This document shows, piece by piece, positions 1 through 12,960 of a DNA stretch of 64,000 nucleotides. Below the pieces are notes generated by a model that was not told the DNA's origin, did no database searches, and saw nothing but the letters and a program-made list of their open reading frames with translations. The position numbers were made by a program, and so were the translations under genes. Numbering within the stretch: position 1 is the first letter of the stretch; each line of letters begins with the position of its first letter. Location of the stretch: positions 37,095,445 through 37,159,444 of the forward strand of contig OX352772.1 in NCBI GenBank assembly GCA_947095535.1, written 5' to 3'. Source of the stretch: Poecilobothrus nobilitatus. Taxonomy: Eukaryota; Arthropoda; Insecta; Diptera; Dolichopodidae.

Positions 1-759
1 TAAAAGACAATAAATAATAACAGTATTTAGTATTGGACTACTTTTGTCATAGTTTTTTTTTTAGAATTTTATACACAGGGTGATTTTCTTTCAGAAGAAA
101 GATATTGTTTTGAAAATTGAAATGAAAAGCTATCTAATAGTGTATTAATAACTTATTGATTAGTTGCTTAGTTTTTAAGATATAAGCAAATCAAATTAAA
201 AACTTTAGATTCTATTTTGTCAAGAATCGAGGCAAATAGAATCTATTTTACACAAAAATGTTTTGTTCCTTTTTCTGCCACAAAATACAACATATAAATA
301 TTCAAGATCGAAAGAGAATTGTACTTGTATTAATAGAAGAGACATTTTCTTCAATTTTAAGAAAAGCCGGTATAATTCTAACATACAAAAACATAATATT
401 AGAGCCCTATTTTTTGTGTTTTACGTTAAATAAATTTTTCACTAGTGTCCAAATTACAAATATCTAAAAATAGTAAATTTTTTTTTTTAACCCCTAAGAG
501 TTCTTAATCGGAGAAAAAAATAACAGATATTTTTTTTTAGGGGAAGCTTATGTTTATTCTCTCAAAGATATTTTTTCTCTCAAATATTCGAGGTTTATAA
601 CAAATAGTGTCTTAAAAATAAGTAGGAAAAGAACCAACATTTTGTAAAATTTAAGTAACTAATAACTTCTCTGTTGTTTTTAAATAAACGCTTTAAAATT
701 AAAAAAAAATGTTAAGCGAAACTTGAAGTTAAATACATTAAATAGAATTTTTTCAAACT
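1..759. other. AT-rich spacer
   Basis: No gene or recognisable element is seen. The short open frames here have no family resemblance and reflect AT-rich composition. Confidence 0.6.
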
Positions 760-885
760 TTGAAACACCGTAGCTGCGCAATTGGTAGGAACTATATTAA
801 AAAGCTGTTCCATAACATTAATATAATAATCAGATCTTATATGGTTAAAATATCATTGCTCAATTTTTAACGGGTTAAAAGAGCT
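760..885 (-). repeat. Diverged partial copy of dispersed repeat R
   Basis: This stretch follows the 55140-55280 copy of repeat R in the same orientation. Shared landmarks in order are a GTAGCT.CG..ATGG block, AAGCTGTTC, ACATTAAT and a TTTAACGG block. It is shorter and more diverged than the other copies. Confidence 0.4.
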
Positions 886-1160
886 ATTAATATAATAAAC
901 AAATTTTTCAAACATTTTTTTTCAAAAATATAATAAAAATGTTAGATAACGTATGTTAAAAGGTACATAAAATTAAAGTTATGGTAGAGACGAATTTAAT
1001 CTAAAGTTATAAGTCATTTGAAGAATGTTTCCATTAATTATTGTTTTATTTTTTTTTTTCGAAAGTGCAAGAATAAAATTGACAACTAAATTTGAACACG
1101 GACATAAATTATGCATTTTTTTTTGTTTAGTGTATTCCCCTCTCACAAAAATGTGACAAA

Positions 1161-1281
1161 GAAATTACACAGCCGTTACTTTTCAGGCATCGCTATAAAT
1201 GTCGTAAGGGGAAATTGTTCTTTGTCGTAAGGGAAAAATGTTCATGGACGTGATCTCTTACCCACTAGGCCACCGAAGCTC
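1161..1281 (-). mobile_element. tRNA-derived SINE copy with A box
   Basis: Read on the minus strand from 1281, the sequence opens like a tRNA 5' half, with an A box (TGGCCTAGTGGGTAAGAG) about 11 nt in. The body that follows (a TTTCCCCTTACGACATTTA block, then a CTGTGTAATTT block) matches the body of the plus-strand copy at 24001-24130. The expected B box is not visible in this copy. A degraded solitary tRNA pseudogene would not explain the shared body. Confidence 0.45.
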
Positions 1282-3659
1282 CATAAATTACACAGTTTTG
1301 TATACTTTTTTTTTATAAAACTTTTTAGTATTGGATTAGTATGAATTTTGTATTTAGTTGTACGGTTTTTGGTAAAGTTTTACTCATTAGTTTATTAAAA
1401 TTTTTATAATTAGTGAAATTAAAATTTATTTTAAAAATATTTACTCCTGTCAGGATTACAGGTTAAGATTTTCTCATTTTCAACAATGTGAAAATGAAGA
1501 AAAATAATAAGTTTCTATCTTTAATCGTAAACCTATAGTTTTAAATTGTAAGAATTTTTTGCCATTTGACGTTTCAAGATCGAAAAAACTATTCAGTATA
1601 AAACAATGTAAAGTTATATGTAACTTGTTTCAATATAGGGTTATTTTTTTCCAATTTATATGGATAATTAACATCTATAACAGATGTTAATTATATGTCC
1701 ATAAAAGATGTTAATGAAAAGTTCTTCTACAAAATTAATTTGCGAGTTATGATTAAATTTTAATCTTTATGTTAACTTTTGTAAAAAAAAAAAAAAAACC
1801 AACGAAACGAATTCAAACAAATAAAACACGAAAAGAATAATTTAAATTAGATAATCCTATAAATATGCAATCATTTTTATATTAAGGAAATTGTTTTTTT
1901 TTTTTTTTTTTTTGAAATTTTGTTAAATTGATGAGAAATAAAATCTAATATAATAAAAGAAAAATTTTATCGTATTTTATCAGTTTTAGAAGAAGCTATA
2001 TATAGAAGCTATAAGTTATATAGAAGATTTAACCGACTAAAAGATAACTATTTGATGTTATGTGATGAAAAATGCAACTTTATTCAATTTTCGAAGAAAA
2101 GAAATATTCAAAAAATTCAGTTAGGTATTCAGATTACTTTTAAGGTGTCAACGTATAATAAAACTATTAAAAATTAAAAGTCTTGAAGTCTTGAATTTTC
2201 TCACATGGTTCGTACAAATTTCAAAACATATATGCCCTACTCTACATGCATTTGGCAATCATAGCAATAGAAAAGGTTGTCTTCAGATATGAAAGCTTTT
2301 CATTTTTGTTCTTTAACTTTCAGCAGATTTTTTGGCAATCATCTTTTTATATTTTGCAACTATGTTAATTTTATTTGATGTTTTACTTTTTTTCTTACTT
2401 CAATTGTAAATTCTATGGTTTCCCACATTTTTTTTGGAAAATATTTTTCTTAGTTTATTATTGAAATTCATATTACTGAATTGTATGAAATGATAATGAA
2501 ATTTTTTTTAGATATCACTTTTCATATTTTATTAAAGTCATCACCCGGTATTTTAGGTTTTGCAGGTCTTACAGGTCTTGTATGTATATAATATAAACCT
2601 TGAAGTCAAGAAAAATCCTTGGGGTTATCAACTCGTTTGTGTTATTTAAGTTATTTTGAAGAATATTCTTGCATTTTATTCGGTAATTTTAATATTTAAA
2701 GATATGCATACATATATAAATAACTTTTAGTATGCCTATGTATTTTTTATAAAGGTATAGTAAAAGTATTTTTCCGTTTAAAATTGTTTTAACAAAATAT
2801 TATTTCTAGAAATTAATAAAGAAAAGTTTCTTTAAAAATTAATAGATAAAAAATGTTATTTTTTTAAAATATCAAATTTTTTTTTATTAATCTTTTGTTA
2901 CTTTTTTTTTTTTTAGAAACGATGCTAATAAATTATAGTGATAATCAAATTTATGTTAAGTTATGTTTAAAAAGTTCATGGAATACTTTATGTTTATATT
3001 CTTTTCATTAAAATACCTATATAGTTTTGATTTTATATAGATATAAATACATATATATAGTATATATATATATAAATTGTCATCATCACAAAAAAAAAAA
3101 AAACTTCTCTTTCTCGCATAAAATACCATTTTACACATTATGGAAAGTAAAATTGAAAAATGTAAAATTCGACTTTATTCAAGTGGGACAAAAAGAAATA
3201 CGAAAACAAAAAAAAAATTTAGTTGATCCGTTTTCTGTTAGGGTGTCTTTAATAAAACTATCATTAAAAATTAAATTTAAAATCTTCAAGCTTTTTTCAA
3301 TTCATTTTCTCATATTGTTCAAACGAATTGAAAAACTTATGTAAACTTATGTAAACATTAGGCATTCATAGGAACAGAAGAGTTTATCTTTAGATAGAAC
3401 AGCTTCTTATTTTGGTGTTTTTTTTTTTTTTGTTGCATCTCTACCAATTATCTTTAGCTATATTTAGCAATTATCTTAATTTTATTCTTATTGTTTTGTT
3501 ATTACGATATTTGTTGCCAACTTTAATTGACATTTTTATCTTTTTTGATATTTTTTATTAAGTTTTAATGTTTCCTTATATTTTTGTGTTACTTTATAAT
3601 TAATGTTGTATTAATGTTGGTAAATTACTATATACAATTACTATAACATATGTTATAAC
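1282..3659. other. AT-rich spacer
   Basis: Long A and T runs and TATATA stretches, including 3040-3075. I see no coding frame with family resemblance and no clear element ends. Confidence 0.55.
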
Positions 3660-4400
3660 AAACAACCACAAAACATAGGTCACTTGAGTACAATGGTATT
3701 AAAATGGCGAACGTAGTGCTAATTGAGACCTTCCGTGAAGGTCACCGTCTTACCTATTTACCTAACATATGCCACTGAAATGATCAGACAATGATTATAA
3801 AATTTACCAATATAGACTGTCAGTACAGGCTAGTATAGGTTTCTATTTATATAGAATGTCAAAATAAATCTTTATATGTGATATATAAAATAATTATGTG
3901 ATTATATAATGTGTTATCATAATTATTTAATTCTTGGGTTTCTTATCCTATCCCATTCCTATCCTTTTTTTAGTTGGAATTAGCCATTAAATTTTTTGAC
4001 CAGAAGTCAGTTGATTTGTTCATGTTATAATTTTATGTTCATTAGTGAATTTTAGTTTTTAGTTTTGCAATTTTGACATCCTGTCTTCATTTATGCTTTT
4101 TTTTTTTTTTTTTTTGTTTATATAAAATAAATTATACAGTTATTATTTTTGGAGGGTGTTAAGATCTTATAAACATAACAGAAAATTAAATGAATATTTT
4201 ATAATTCGTTGGAACTGTTGTAACTGTTGATCAACAATAACAACTTATAATGTAATTTTAAATTATGTATATGTGTATATATAGGTAGATAGGTAGGGTG
4301 GCGACCTTCAGGATGCTGCGTGAAGGCCTTAATTTGCACTAGATTGCGCCATTTTGATACCACTGCATTCACGTAATCTTTGTTTTAAGATTGTTTACGG
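3660..4400. mobile_element. Foldback/MITE-like element with about 100-bp inverted arms
   Basis: The left arm (about 3678-3770) and the reverse complement of the right arm (about 4374-4285) align over roughly 90-100 bp. Shared blocks are GGTAT.AAAATGGCG, TAGTGC.AATT, CCTTC and TGAAGGTC.CC. The arms enclose about 500 bp of AT-rich sequence without coding potential. Two separate insertions of one repeat in opposite orientation would look the same. I could not fix a target-site duplication. Confidence 0.45.
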
Positions 4401-5129
4401 TTTTATATCCAACCCGAGGAGTTTAGATGCGAAATCAATTATTTGATTTTGTGTTCAGAGAGCTCGCAAAAGTTGTGGTAAAACGGTTTGCTGAGTGAGA
4501 GGAGTCGGACATCTGTAAATCAAGTGCCCAAGGATCTGACTTTCGCTTGCTTCTTTGCAACTCCTGCAGGATTATATAACATGTATATAACATATATACT
4601 ATAGTTACTTTTCAATTATTCAAAATAATTTTTATTCCATTAAATCAACAAAATAGTCCGGGTAAGGCTATAGTGATTCCTGCTAATTCAATATAAATAT
4701 AGAAAATCATTATAGAAATGTTATATACTGACTTCTATATATAGAGTCTTCATCAATATCATTGTTTTCTAAGTGATATGGACAATACATATTGCATTTT
4801 TATACTAATATTTGATTATATATATACACATATTTGGTTATATATGTATGTATACTATGACTTTTCTAAAAGTATTTACTATAATACTATATAATAATAT
4901 AATATAATATTTCTGTTACAAACTATATATAAAATTTATGATATCCTTGCATGCAAATTATATACAAAAATAGGACAATTTAAATAACATGAAATACGTT
5001 TTTATACATAAAGTTCAGTACACTTCAATTTTTCGTTTTTTTTATTTCTATATTATATAGGTATACTTAGTTATCGTTATTTGTTACTATTGTATTCAAT
5101 ACAAGGTGTTTCTAAGCAAAGAATATGGT
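4401..5129. other. AT-rich spacer
   Basis: Nothing beyond TATATA-rich sequence is recognised. Confidence 0.5.
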
Positions 5130-5850
5130 TATTATAAAAGTGATGAAGAATACAGTTGCCCTTGTTAACTCTTACATACCCGTAAGAACCTTTTAACCCT
5201 CTGTATATAGTACTAATATAATTATTTTACTTTTCATTATTTTTAACCTCAAGCCTTGACACAATAATTGCAAGCTAACTCTAGCCTTGGCTCAATAATT
5301 GCAAGGTCTGTTTTATTTAATCCTATGAATTATGTTTTTTATATAAATAAAATCACAATTAATGCATTGTAGCTTTAATTTAAAAATTATAAAATATATT
5401 TTTGTTTTTATAAATAAGTTTATTAAATATTACTACTTAATATTTATCAAAAATAAAAAAAAACTATGCATACAAACCAAACAAAACGCTAATCTCTCCC
5501 AACATAAATTCGAACATATCAGCTATCTAAAACTCTACCAACGTTACTACAAATTAATACTTAACTTGTATCTTATAGTTAATACTACAGTGCTACAATG
5601 CAGCAAATTTTTAAAAAACATTAATATGTATAATGTTGCATACTATATATTATTATGTACATATCATCGTGTACATCGCAGTATATTATGCCATAAAAAT
5701 TACATACACATGACACAATAATATAATATGTATACCTATTTATACATAATATAATACGTAGGTATTATTAATATACATATTATATACCAATATCATTTAA
5801 ATAAGTTTTTTATGCAACCGTTATATTTTTATTTACTTCAAATTTTTGTC
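5130..5850 (+). repeat. Dispersed repeat, copy 1 (second copy near 44.57 kb)
   Basis: 5138-5206 matches 44567-44640 (a GAAGAATACAGTTGCC block, TTGTTAAC, ATACCCGTA and GAAC), and a GCAACCGTTAT block near 5815 recurs near 44953, same orientation. Inside lie two tandem copies of a unit of about 40 bp (5254-5308) built on AGCCTTG...CAATAATTGCAAG. The open frame at 5362-5721 translates to low-complexity sequence with no family match and is not called a gene. Confidence 0.45.
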
Positions 5851-6228
5851 TATTACACATGACATCAACCTCAACAATCACAAAGAAATCAAAAAAATTA
5901 CGTATCTCGTTACTCAGAAATTTTGGATGAAAAAGTTTGTTTTTCGAGAGCTACCGGCAATTTTCACCGGATCTCAACCAATAAAAAATAGGGGACCTAC
6001 AAATTGATCCAAGAATATTTTTAGTTAATTGCAAGAGTTTCTGGATTCCTTAGTTTTTGAGTTATGGTGTTGACAGATGGGCGGACGGACGAACAAAGCT
6101 TGGTTAGTTGGTTAGTAGAAGTGGCTGGTTGTGTCAGCCGTGACAAGACCACAATTATGGCGTTAGCACCGTTTTGCTAACACTACCGTGACCACAAGAC
6201 TTATATTTATGCTATATCGGATTTAATT

Positions 6229-6726
6229 TTAGATCCACTTCGCAGCATTCAGAAACCTTACCATTTCTGCAGGTTGCTTAGCCGGTAGATCGCTAAGATC
6301 GTTAAATTCATGGCTACTCAGAGCTACTCTTCTGGCCTTGGCCAGCGCTGGGCATTTACACGTGAAGTGTATAATGGTTTCTTTCTCATTCTGTTCACCA
6401 CAACTTCGGCATGATGTGTTGAATGAGATACCTAATCTGGTCGCACGTTCGACAATTGGCCAGTGTCCCGTGAACGTACCTATTGTTCTGGATATGTCCC
6501 GCCAATATAGCTTCAATAGGTTGCCCGTTCTTTTGTTCTCGTACGACCGCCATATTTTCTTGGTCGTACGGCATTCGTTACACCTCCTATTCGCTAAGAA
6601 TAAAAAGTGCAGAAAGATATCTCTTTTAACGTTGTTTACTGGTGGATCTACCTGTTCTTCCAGTGAAGCATTCGGATTGAAACGCCTCCTTGTTAATTCA
6701 TCGGCATGTTCATTTCCTGTCGGCAT
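6229..6726 (-). pseudogene. Non-LTR retrotransposon ORF2 fragment: RNase H end and C-terminal tail
   Basis: The 165-residue minus-strand frame begins with the last RNase H motif (GNEHADEL). It continues into the tail typical of Jockey-like ORF2 proteins: LTGHWPIVERATRLGI, then a zinc-knuckle-like Cys/His cluster (CRSCGEQNEKETIIHFTCKC). It ends with KWI. Reverse transcriptase, endonuclease and the rest of RNase H are absent upstream (above 6730), so this is a 5'-truncated dead copy. The 350 bp 3' of it on the minus strand (5880-6228) may be its untranslated tail. The family is clear; the exact clade is not. Confidence 0.75.
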
Positions 6727-7680
6727 GTAACGTTGTGTTGATAGCTTATATTCTTAAGTGTTGATAGGTTATTCATTTTTGGACAAGCTCGGATGTTATC
6801 ATCATTATCATCGGACAAAGCTTAATTGACTCAGAATTTGATTCTGATCTGATCCATACCTTTGAAGGTATACTAAGGTTGCTTATTTCGAGGTGTTACA
6901 AACAGTAGATCAATTTTATTATACCCGATACTATCGTACTGGTATAAAAAAAAAAATTTAGATAGTTTTCTTTTATTTTATTATAAAAAAAAAAAAATAT
7001 CTACTTTTAAGTACATAGTAGCGAAACTAAGAATAACAAATAAACAAAATAAAAAATAAGAAAACACAAAAAAAATGAAAGATTGATCAATAAAAAATCG
7101 ATTTCTATGCTAAATTCTAGTTTCCCTTTATGTTGTTTTTCTGTTTTTTTGCTTTTTTTTTCTATATATAAATTTAGTTGCTCATTAAATAACCACCCCG
7201 GCATATTTTTATATAATATTATTATGTATATTGTATATTTAACATTTACTATTTATTCGTTCATTCATTTCATTCATTTCATTCAAAAATTTTTATTGTG
7301 TTTAGTAAGTGTTGTAAGCGGTTTTATTTTTTGTTTTTTTTTTTTAATGATTCACTTCGAATGAAAGTTGATTTTAATTTTTTGTTTTTTTTTTTTTTTG
7401 ATAAAGTTAAAAAAAATAGTTGTTATCCTTTCATTTGATGAAAATAACTGGAATAACTACAAAAAAAAAAAAAACAAAAATTAATATTTGTAAAGGAAAA
7501 CACAAGAATATATTATCCATAAAGAAAAAGAATTTTTAAAAATATTATTTGGTGATAATTTGACAGACTAAAAAAAAAAAACAAAAAGCAAAAATCAAAA
7601 CCAAAACTATTTTTATTAAAATTTTCCTTTTTTCTTTTTTCTTTTATTTTTAATTTTTTTTTTTTTTATTTATTTTTTTT
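6727..7680. other. AT-rich spacer upstream of Nadsyn
   Basis: Contains long homopolymer runs. A 5' non-coding exon and promoter of the downstream gene must lie in or beyond this stretch, but I cannot place either. Confidence 0.5.
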
Positions 7681-7694
7681 TTTTTTCTTTACAG
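7622..7694 (+). promoter_or_regulatory. Probable 5' UTR splice acceptor of Nadsyn
   Basis: A pyrimidine tract of some 65 nt ends in CTTTACAG at 7694, 223 bp before the start codon. The five coding introns use acceptors of the same form, so the first coding exon probably begins at 7695 and follows a non-coding exon. Confidence 0.55.
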
Positions 7695-7917
7695 GAATAA
7701 CTTAAATTTAAATCATATTATTTAAATTACGATATTATTGTTATTGGATTCCTTCATCATTTTAAATTATATATAGTGGACCAAAAATAAAACAAAAAAG
7801 AAAAAAATCTTAGAACACAAATAACATTAACATATTATAATTCTAAATATTCAACTTAAAACATTGTACAAAAAAATAACATTGTGGTGAAAAACTCAAA
7901 AAAGAAAAAAAAAAAAA

Positions 7918-10883
7918 ATGGGACGTAAAATAACTGTTGCAGTTTCAACACTCAATCAATGGGCTTTAGATTTTGAAGGAAATTTGGCTCGAATAATGCA
8001 ATCAATATTACAAGCAAAAGAAATGGGTGCTAGTTATAGAACTGGTCCTGAATTAGAAGTATGGTGAGTATAAATACTATTTAATAAAAAACATGGTGAA
8101 TAAAACTTAAATGATGAAATAAAATGATACTACACATTAAAAATGTTGAAAAAATTATCTATGATATTTTAAATAATATTTAAAAGCACATTCCTTATAA
8201 AAATTAGTTTAAGTCTGATTAAGAGTTTTGTAACTTTAAAAATCTACACCTAAAATAAATATTATTTATTATAATATTAATTATTTTTTATATTTTTGTT
8301 TTTTTTTTTTTGATTTTAAATTTTAGTGGATACAGTTGTGAAGATCATTTTCATGAACCGGATACATATTTACATTGTTGGGAACTTTTACTTGAAATTC
8401 TTTTATCACCAGTCAGGTTAGATAATAATATATAATATAGATATAATATATTTGGTTCCTTATATATAATTAATATTAAATTTTTATTTTTATTTGTTTT
8501 TTTTTTTTTTTTAAATATTTTTATAGTGAAAATATTTTAATTGATGTTGGTATGCCTGTTATGCATCGTAATGTTTCCTATAATTGTCGTATAGCTTTTT
8601 TTAATAAACAAATTTTATTAATACGTCCAAAAATGGCAATGTGTGATGATGGTAATTATAGAGAAACAAGATGGTTTACATCATGGACAAAAAAACGTAT
8701 AACTGAAGAATTTGTTTTACCAAGAATGATATCAGAACATACAGGACAAAATACAGTACCAATTGGTGATGCTGTAATTGCAACAAAAGATACATGTATC
8801 GGTTTTGAAATTTGTGAAGAATTATGGAATGTTAATAGTACTCATATTGATATGTCATTATCCGGTGTTGAAATAATTGTAAATGGTTCTGGTAGTTATA
8901 TGGAATTAAGAAAAGCTTATATTACAACAGATCTTGTAAGAAATGCAAGTTTTAAAGCTGGTGGTGCATATTTATTTAGTAATTTGAGAGGTTGTGATGG
9001 ACAAAGAATATATTTTAATGGTTGTTCAGCAATAGCTTTAAATGGTGATATTATTTCAAGGGGAAAACAATTTTCATTACAAGATGTGGTAAAATTTACT
9101 TTTAATTTATATTAATAATTTTATTAATAAAGTTTTTTTTTTTTTTTTGGTATATTTTTATAATATTAGGAAGTCACCGTTGCTACACTTGATTTAGAAG
9201 ATATTCGTTCATATCGTGTAGGTATTCGATCAAGATGTACATCAGCTGCTTCAGTTCCAACTTATCCACGTATATTTTGTGATTTTGAAATGTCAACACA
9301 TAGTGATATATTTAAAATTTCAAATTGTCCAATGCAATGGATTTATCATACACCAGAAGAAGAAATTGCTTTAGGTCCAGCATGTTGGTTATGGGATTAT
9401 TTAAGACGTTCTGGTCAAGGTGGATTTTTTTTACCTTTAAGTGGTGGTGTTGATTCAAGCAGTTCTGCAGCAATTGTTCATTCTATGTGTAGACTTATTG
9501 TTGCAGCTGTTGATAATGGTGATGATCAAGTTTTACATGATGTTCGAAAAATATTAGGTGATCATGAATATACACCAGATAATCCAGCAGCACTTTGTAA
9601 TCGTTTACTAGTAACATGTTATATGGGTAGTGTTAACTCAAGTAAAGAAACAAGACATCGAGCTTCAATATTAGCTAATCAATTGGGCAGTTATCATATA
9701 GAAATAAATATTGATACAGCTGTTAATGCGCTATTAGGAATTTTTAATGTTGTTACGGGTTTAAGTCCAAAATTTAGAAGTCAAGGTGGTTGCCCAAGAC
9801 AAAATTTAGCTTTACAAAATATACAATCAAGAATTCGTATGGTTCTTGCCTATTTATTCGCTCAATTAATGCTTTGGGTACGTAATAGACCTGGTGGTCT
9901 TTTAGTTTTGGGATCGGCTAATGTTGATGAAAGTTTAAGAGGATATTTAACAAAATATGATTGTTCAAGTGCAGATGTAAATCCAATTGGTGGAATTTCA
10001 AAAGCTGATTTAAGAAAATTTTTAAATTTTGCCAAAGAGAAATTTAATATACCAGTATTAGAAGAAATTATTGATTCACCTCCAACTGCTGAGTTAGAAC
10101 CTTTATCAGAAGGAAATTTAGTACAAACTGATGAACAAGATATGGGTATGTCGTATGCTGAATTAACTGAATTTGGTCGATTAAGAAAACAAGAACATTG
10201 TGGACCATATAGTATGTTTTGTAAATTGGTTGCAACTTGGAAAGGTGATTTAACCCCGAAAGAGGTAATGATATTGGTTTCCAATATATTTTAAACATAA
10301 ATTCCTATGTATATATATATATAATTTTTTTTGTAAATACAGGTTGCCGATAAAGTAAAGCATTTCTTTAGATGTTATGCTATAAATCGTCATAAAATGA
10401 CAGTAATTACACCTGCTGTACACGCCGAATCCTATAGTCCAGATGATAATCGTTTTGATCATCGTCCATTTTTATATAGAGCAAATTGGAGTTGGCAATT
10501 CAAAGCAATTGATGATGGGGTAAATTATTATTTTGTTTTTTTTTTTTTATTTAAACTATATAAATATACATAATATGTATGTTCATATATAATTATTTTA
10601 GGTTGAAAAATTGACACCAACCCGTTCAACAACAATACAAAGACAAGCTACACAACGTGAAACATCAGTTGATGACATGGAATCAGGTAGTCATCATAGT
10701 CGAGGATTTTCACATCGTGGTTCAAAAAATTCATCTCCACTTTCATGTTCATCAGCAGAAGCAGGTGGCAGTGGTACAACAAAAAAAGTTCCAAATACAC
10801 CAGCATCAACTAGTGGTGGTTACAGTAAAGTTCATGTTAATGTTTTGGGCAAAATAAAAGATAGAACTGGGATACCCGTTTAA
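7918..10883 (+). CDS. Nadsyn: Glutamine-dependent NAD(+) synthetase, six coding exons
   Basis: Makes NAD+ from deamido-NAD, ATP and glutamine, the last step of de novo and Preiss-Handler NAD synthesis, in the cytosol. Coding exons: 7918-8063, 8327-8416, 8527-9088, 9170-10264, 10343-10519, 10602-10883. All introns are GT-AG, 78-263 bp, and the joined frame is open for 783 codons. Residues 1 to about 300 form the nitrilase-type glutaminase. Its triad E45, K114 and C175 is intact and sits at the same numbers as in human NADSYN1 (C175 in EICEELW). The synthetase domain carries the pyrophosphate loop SGGVDSS at 357-363 and [19 protein letters not shown]. The last exon adds about 93 residues rich in Ser and Thr, ending [13 protein letters not shown]. 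The protein is therefore longer than the roughly 700-residue vertebrate form, as fly homologues are. An AATAAA overlaps the region just after the stop; further ones follow downstream. Looks fully functional. Confidence 0.96.
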
Positions 10884-12167
10884 AATAAACAAATAATAAA
10901 ACAAAAATCAGCAATATTTATTTATAAAAATATTTTTAAAACTTTAGAATTTTTGATAGATTCTTAGAATAAAGTGCGTAAACCATTTTGAACAAAAAAA
11001 AAAAATAAAAAAACCATTAATTAGAACTTCCATAAAAGTCATATTGTAGAAATAAAATCATTATATTTAGAGTAATTAATGTTAAGATAAAAAAAAAAAA
11101 AATTTAGTATCTAATTATAAAAAAGATTAAGAAAATATATATATATAAAAACAATTATAACACAATAAAATTTAGTTAACAAACAAGCAGTGGAATTATA
11201 AAATATAATTTTGTCAATTTTGGATATTTTGTACTTTATCAGGTTACATAATTGACTTAAGATTTAAATTTATATAATATTCTAAAATATTCTAAAGATT
11301 TTAAGCAATTTTTTTATATTTACACTTAAATAAGTGGAAAAAAATTATTATAGTATAATTGAAATTGACTTTAAAATATTTCTGAGATCTTCAAGTTATA
11401 TAATATTATTATAATACAAATTGAGCTTAAGAGTGCTCTAAAAGAAAATAATTCTAAAATCTTATAACTTTATCCGTAAATAAATCTATTCTTTATTTAT
11501 AAATATGGATTACAGATTTACTTATTAAAAAATAAAAAAAAAATTATAAATTATTTAATCTCTTAAATAGTAATCCACTGCTAAGAAGTAATAAGAGCCA
11601 GTGTTACAGAAATCCAAATCATTTCAAGTATATAACTTGCATATATATGAATACGTATATATTATGTAGAACAGTTTACAATGCAACATCTACATTTATT
11701 ATAGGAATTTATTAGAATATTGATATTATAGAATTTAGAAAAACAAAAAAAAAAAAACAAAGATAAAAAATAAAAAGTTTTATTAGCCTTTAACAAAAAT
11801 TAGAAGTGGAATTTTAAATACTATGTATAATTTAGTTTTATAAAAAAAAAAAAAAAAAAAATTCATCTTATATAGTAGGAAAATACACACATATACATAC
11901 TTATATAGTAATACCGAACAAAAATTATAGAAAACATTTTAAATTTTTCCAAATTTGGCCTTTTATAAGAAATGAAAAACAAAAAAAAAAATTAAATTAG
12001 AAATTGTAAATCGTATATTATTAATATTGTAAAATTGAAAACATACAAACAAAAAAAAAAAGTAAATGAAAAGTAGTATTTAACTATTTATTTTGCATTC
12101 CTTTTTAAATTTCTGCTTTTTTTTTTTTTTTAATTTTTAATTTTTACAATTTTTCAATTAAAACAAT
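10884..12167. other. Nadsyn 3' flank, AT-rich
   Basis: Several AATAAA motifs (first at 10884) could end the Nadsyn transcript. Otherwise A-runs and TATATA sequence with no gene. Confidence 0.5.
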
Positions 12168-12375
12168 TATCTGAATTTATTTAATAAAAATCGGAATTCC
12201 AAAAAAAAAAAAATCTGAAATTATTTAGTAAAAATCTGAATTGATTTAGTAAAACTCTGAATTCCAAAAACAAAAATCTGAACTTATTTTTAGTAAATAA
12301 CTGAATATATTTAGCAAAAATCTGAATATATTTAGTAAATATCTGAATATATTTAGTAAATATCTGAATTTGACT
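12168..12375. repeat. Short-period tandem repeat, about 20-bp unit
   Basis: About nine imperfect copies of a unit close to ATCTGAATATATTTAGTAAA. The right-hand copies (12300-12370) are nearly exact, the left-hand ones are degraded or interrupted by A runs. Confidence 0.7.
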
Positions 12376-12721
12376 AGAAAATACTATATCTAAATTTTAT
12401 AAACTATGTATTAATTTGTTAAAAAAAAAAAACTGATAAACTAAAATTGTAGAGAAAGGATTACTAAAAATTTTTTATTTTATTAAGTACACATGAATTA
12501 TTATATATTTCAATTCTTAAAATAGATTCTAAAGTAAAATCTAAATAAAAGTAATATTTCAAAAGATAGATTTTTATCTATTCAACCTTCAAGAATTTTA
12601 ATTAGAATTTCTTTTTTTTTTTTAAGCCATTATTTAGTGTTTATTTAAATGCTCTTAAAATAAAAATAATTTTTTTTGTTAATTGATTTTTATTCTTCTT
12701 CGTTTAATTTTTGTATTTATA

Positions 12722-12960
12722 TGGTTATGCTGAACTCCTATGAAAAAATCGTTCGAACGAAAAAGTCCGTTCCGCATTTGAAATAATTGGTATGCTGAAA
12801 TACATTCGGCTGCTAATACTTTTTACAAATGTCAAAGTCATATATTTCGTAAAATATTTTTTTTATCTAGTAATTTTTAATAGTTAGATAATTTTTTTTT
12901 TATGTTTGTTCAGTATAAAGAAATAATTCAAAAGTAAAATACGTTTAAAATAATTTTTAG
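12722..12960 (+). repeat. Dispersed repeat S, copy 1
   Basis: Matches 19115-19340 in the same orientation: GAACGAAAAAGTCCGTTCC-type block, TGGTATGCTGAAAT, then CGTAAAATATTTTTT and TATCTA. It is non-coding. AAGTCCGTTC with the preceding TTCGAACGAA gives a partly palindromic end. Confidence 0.55.

Noticed and set aside
5362..5721. 119-codon plus-strand open frame
   Set aside because: Low-complexity translation (I, Y, K, L rich), no motif, inside a dispersed repeat; expected by chance in AT-rich sequence.
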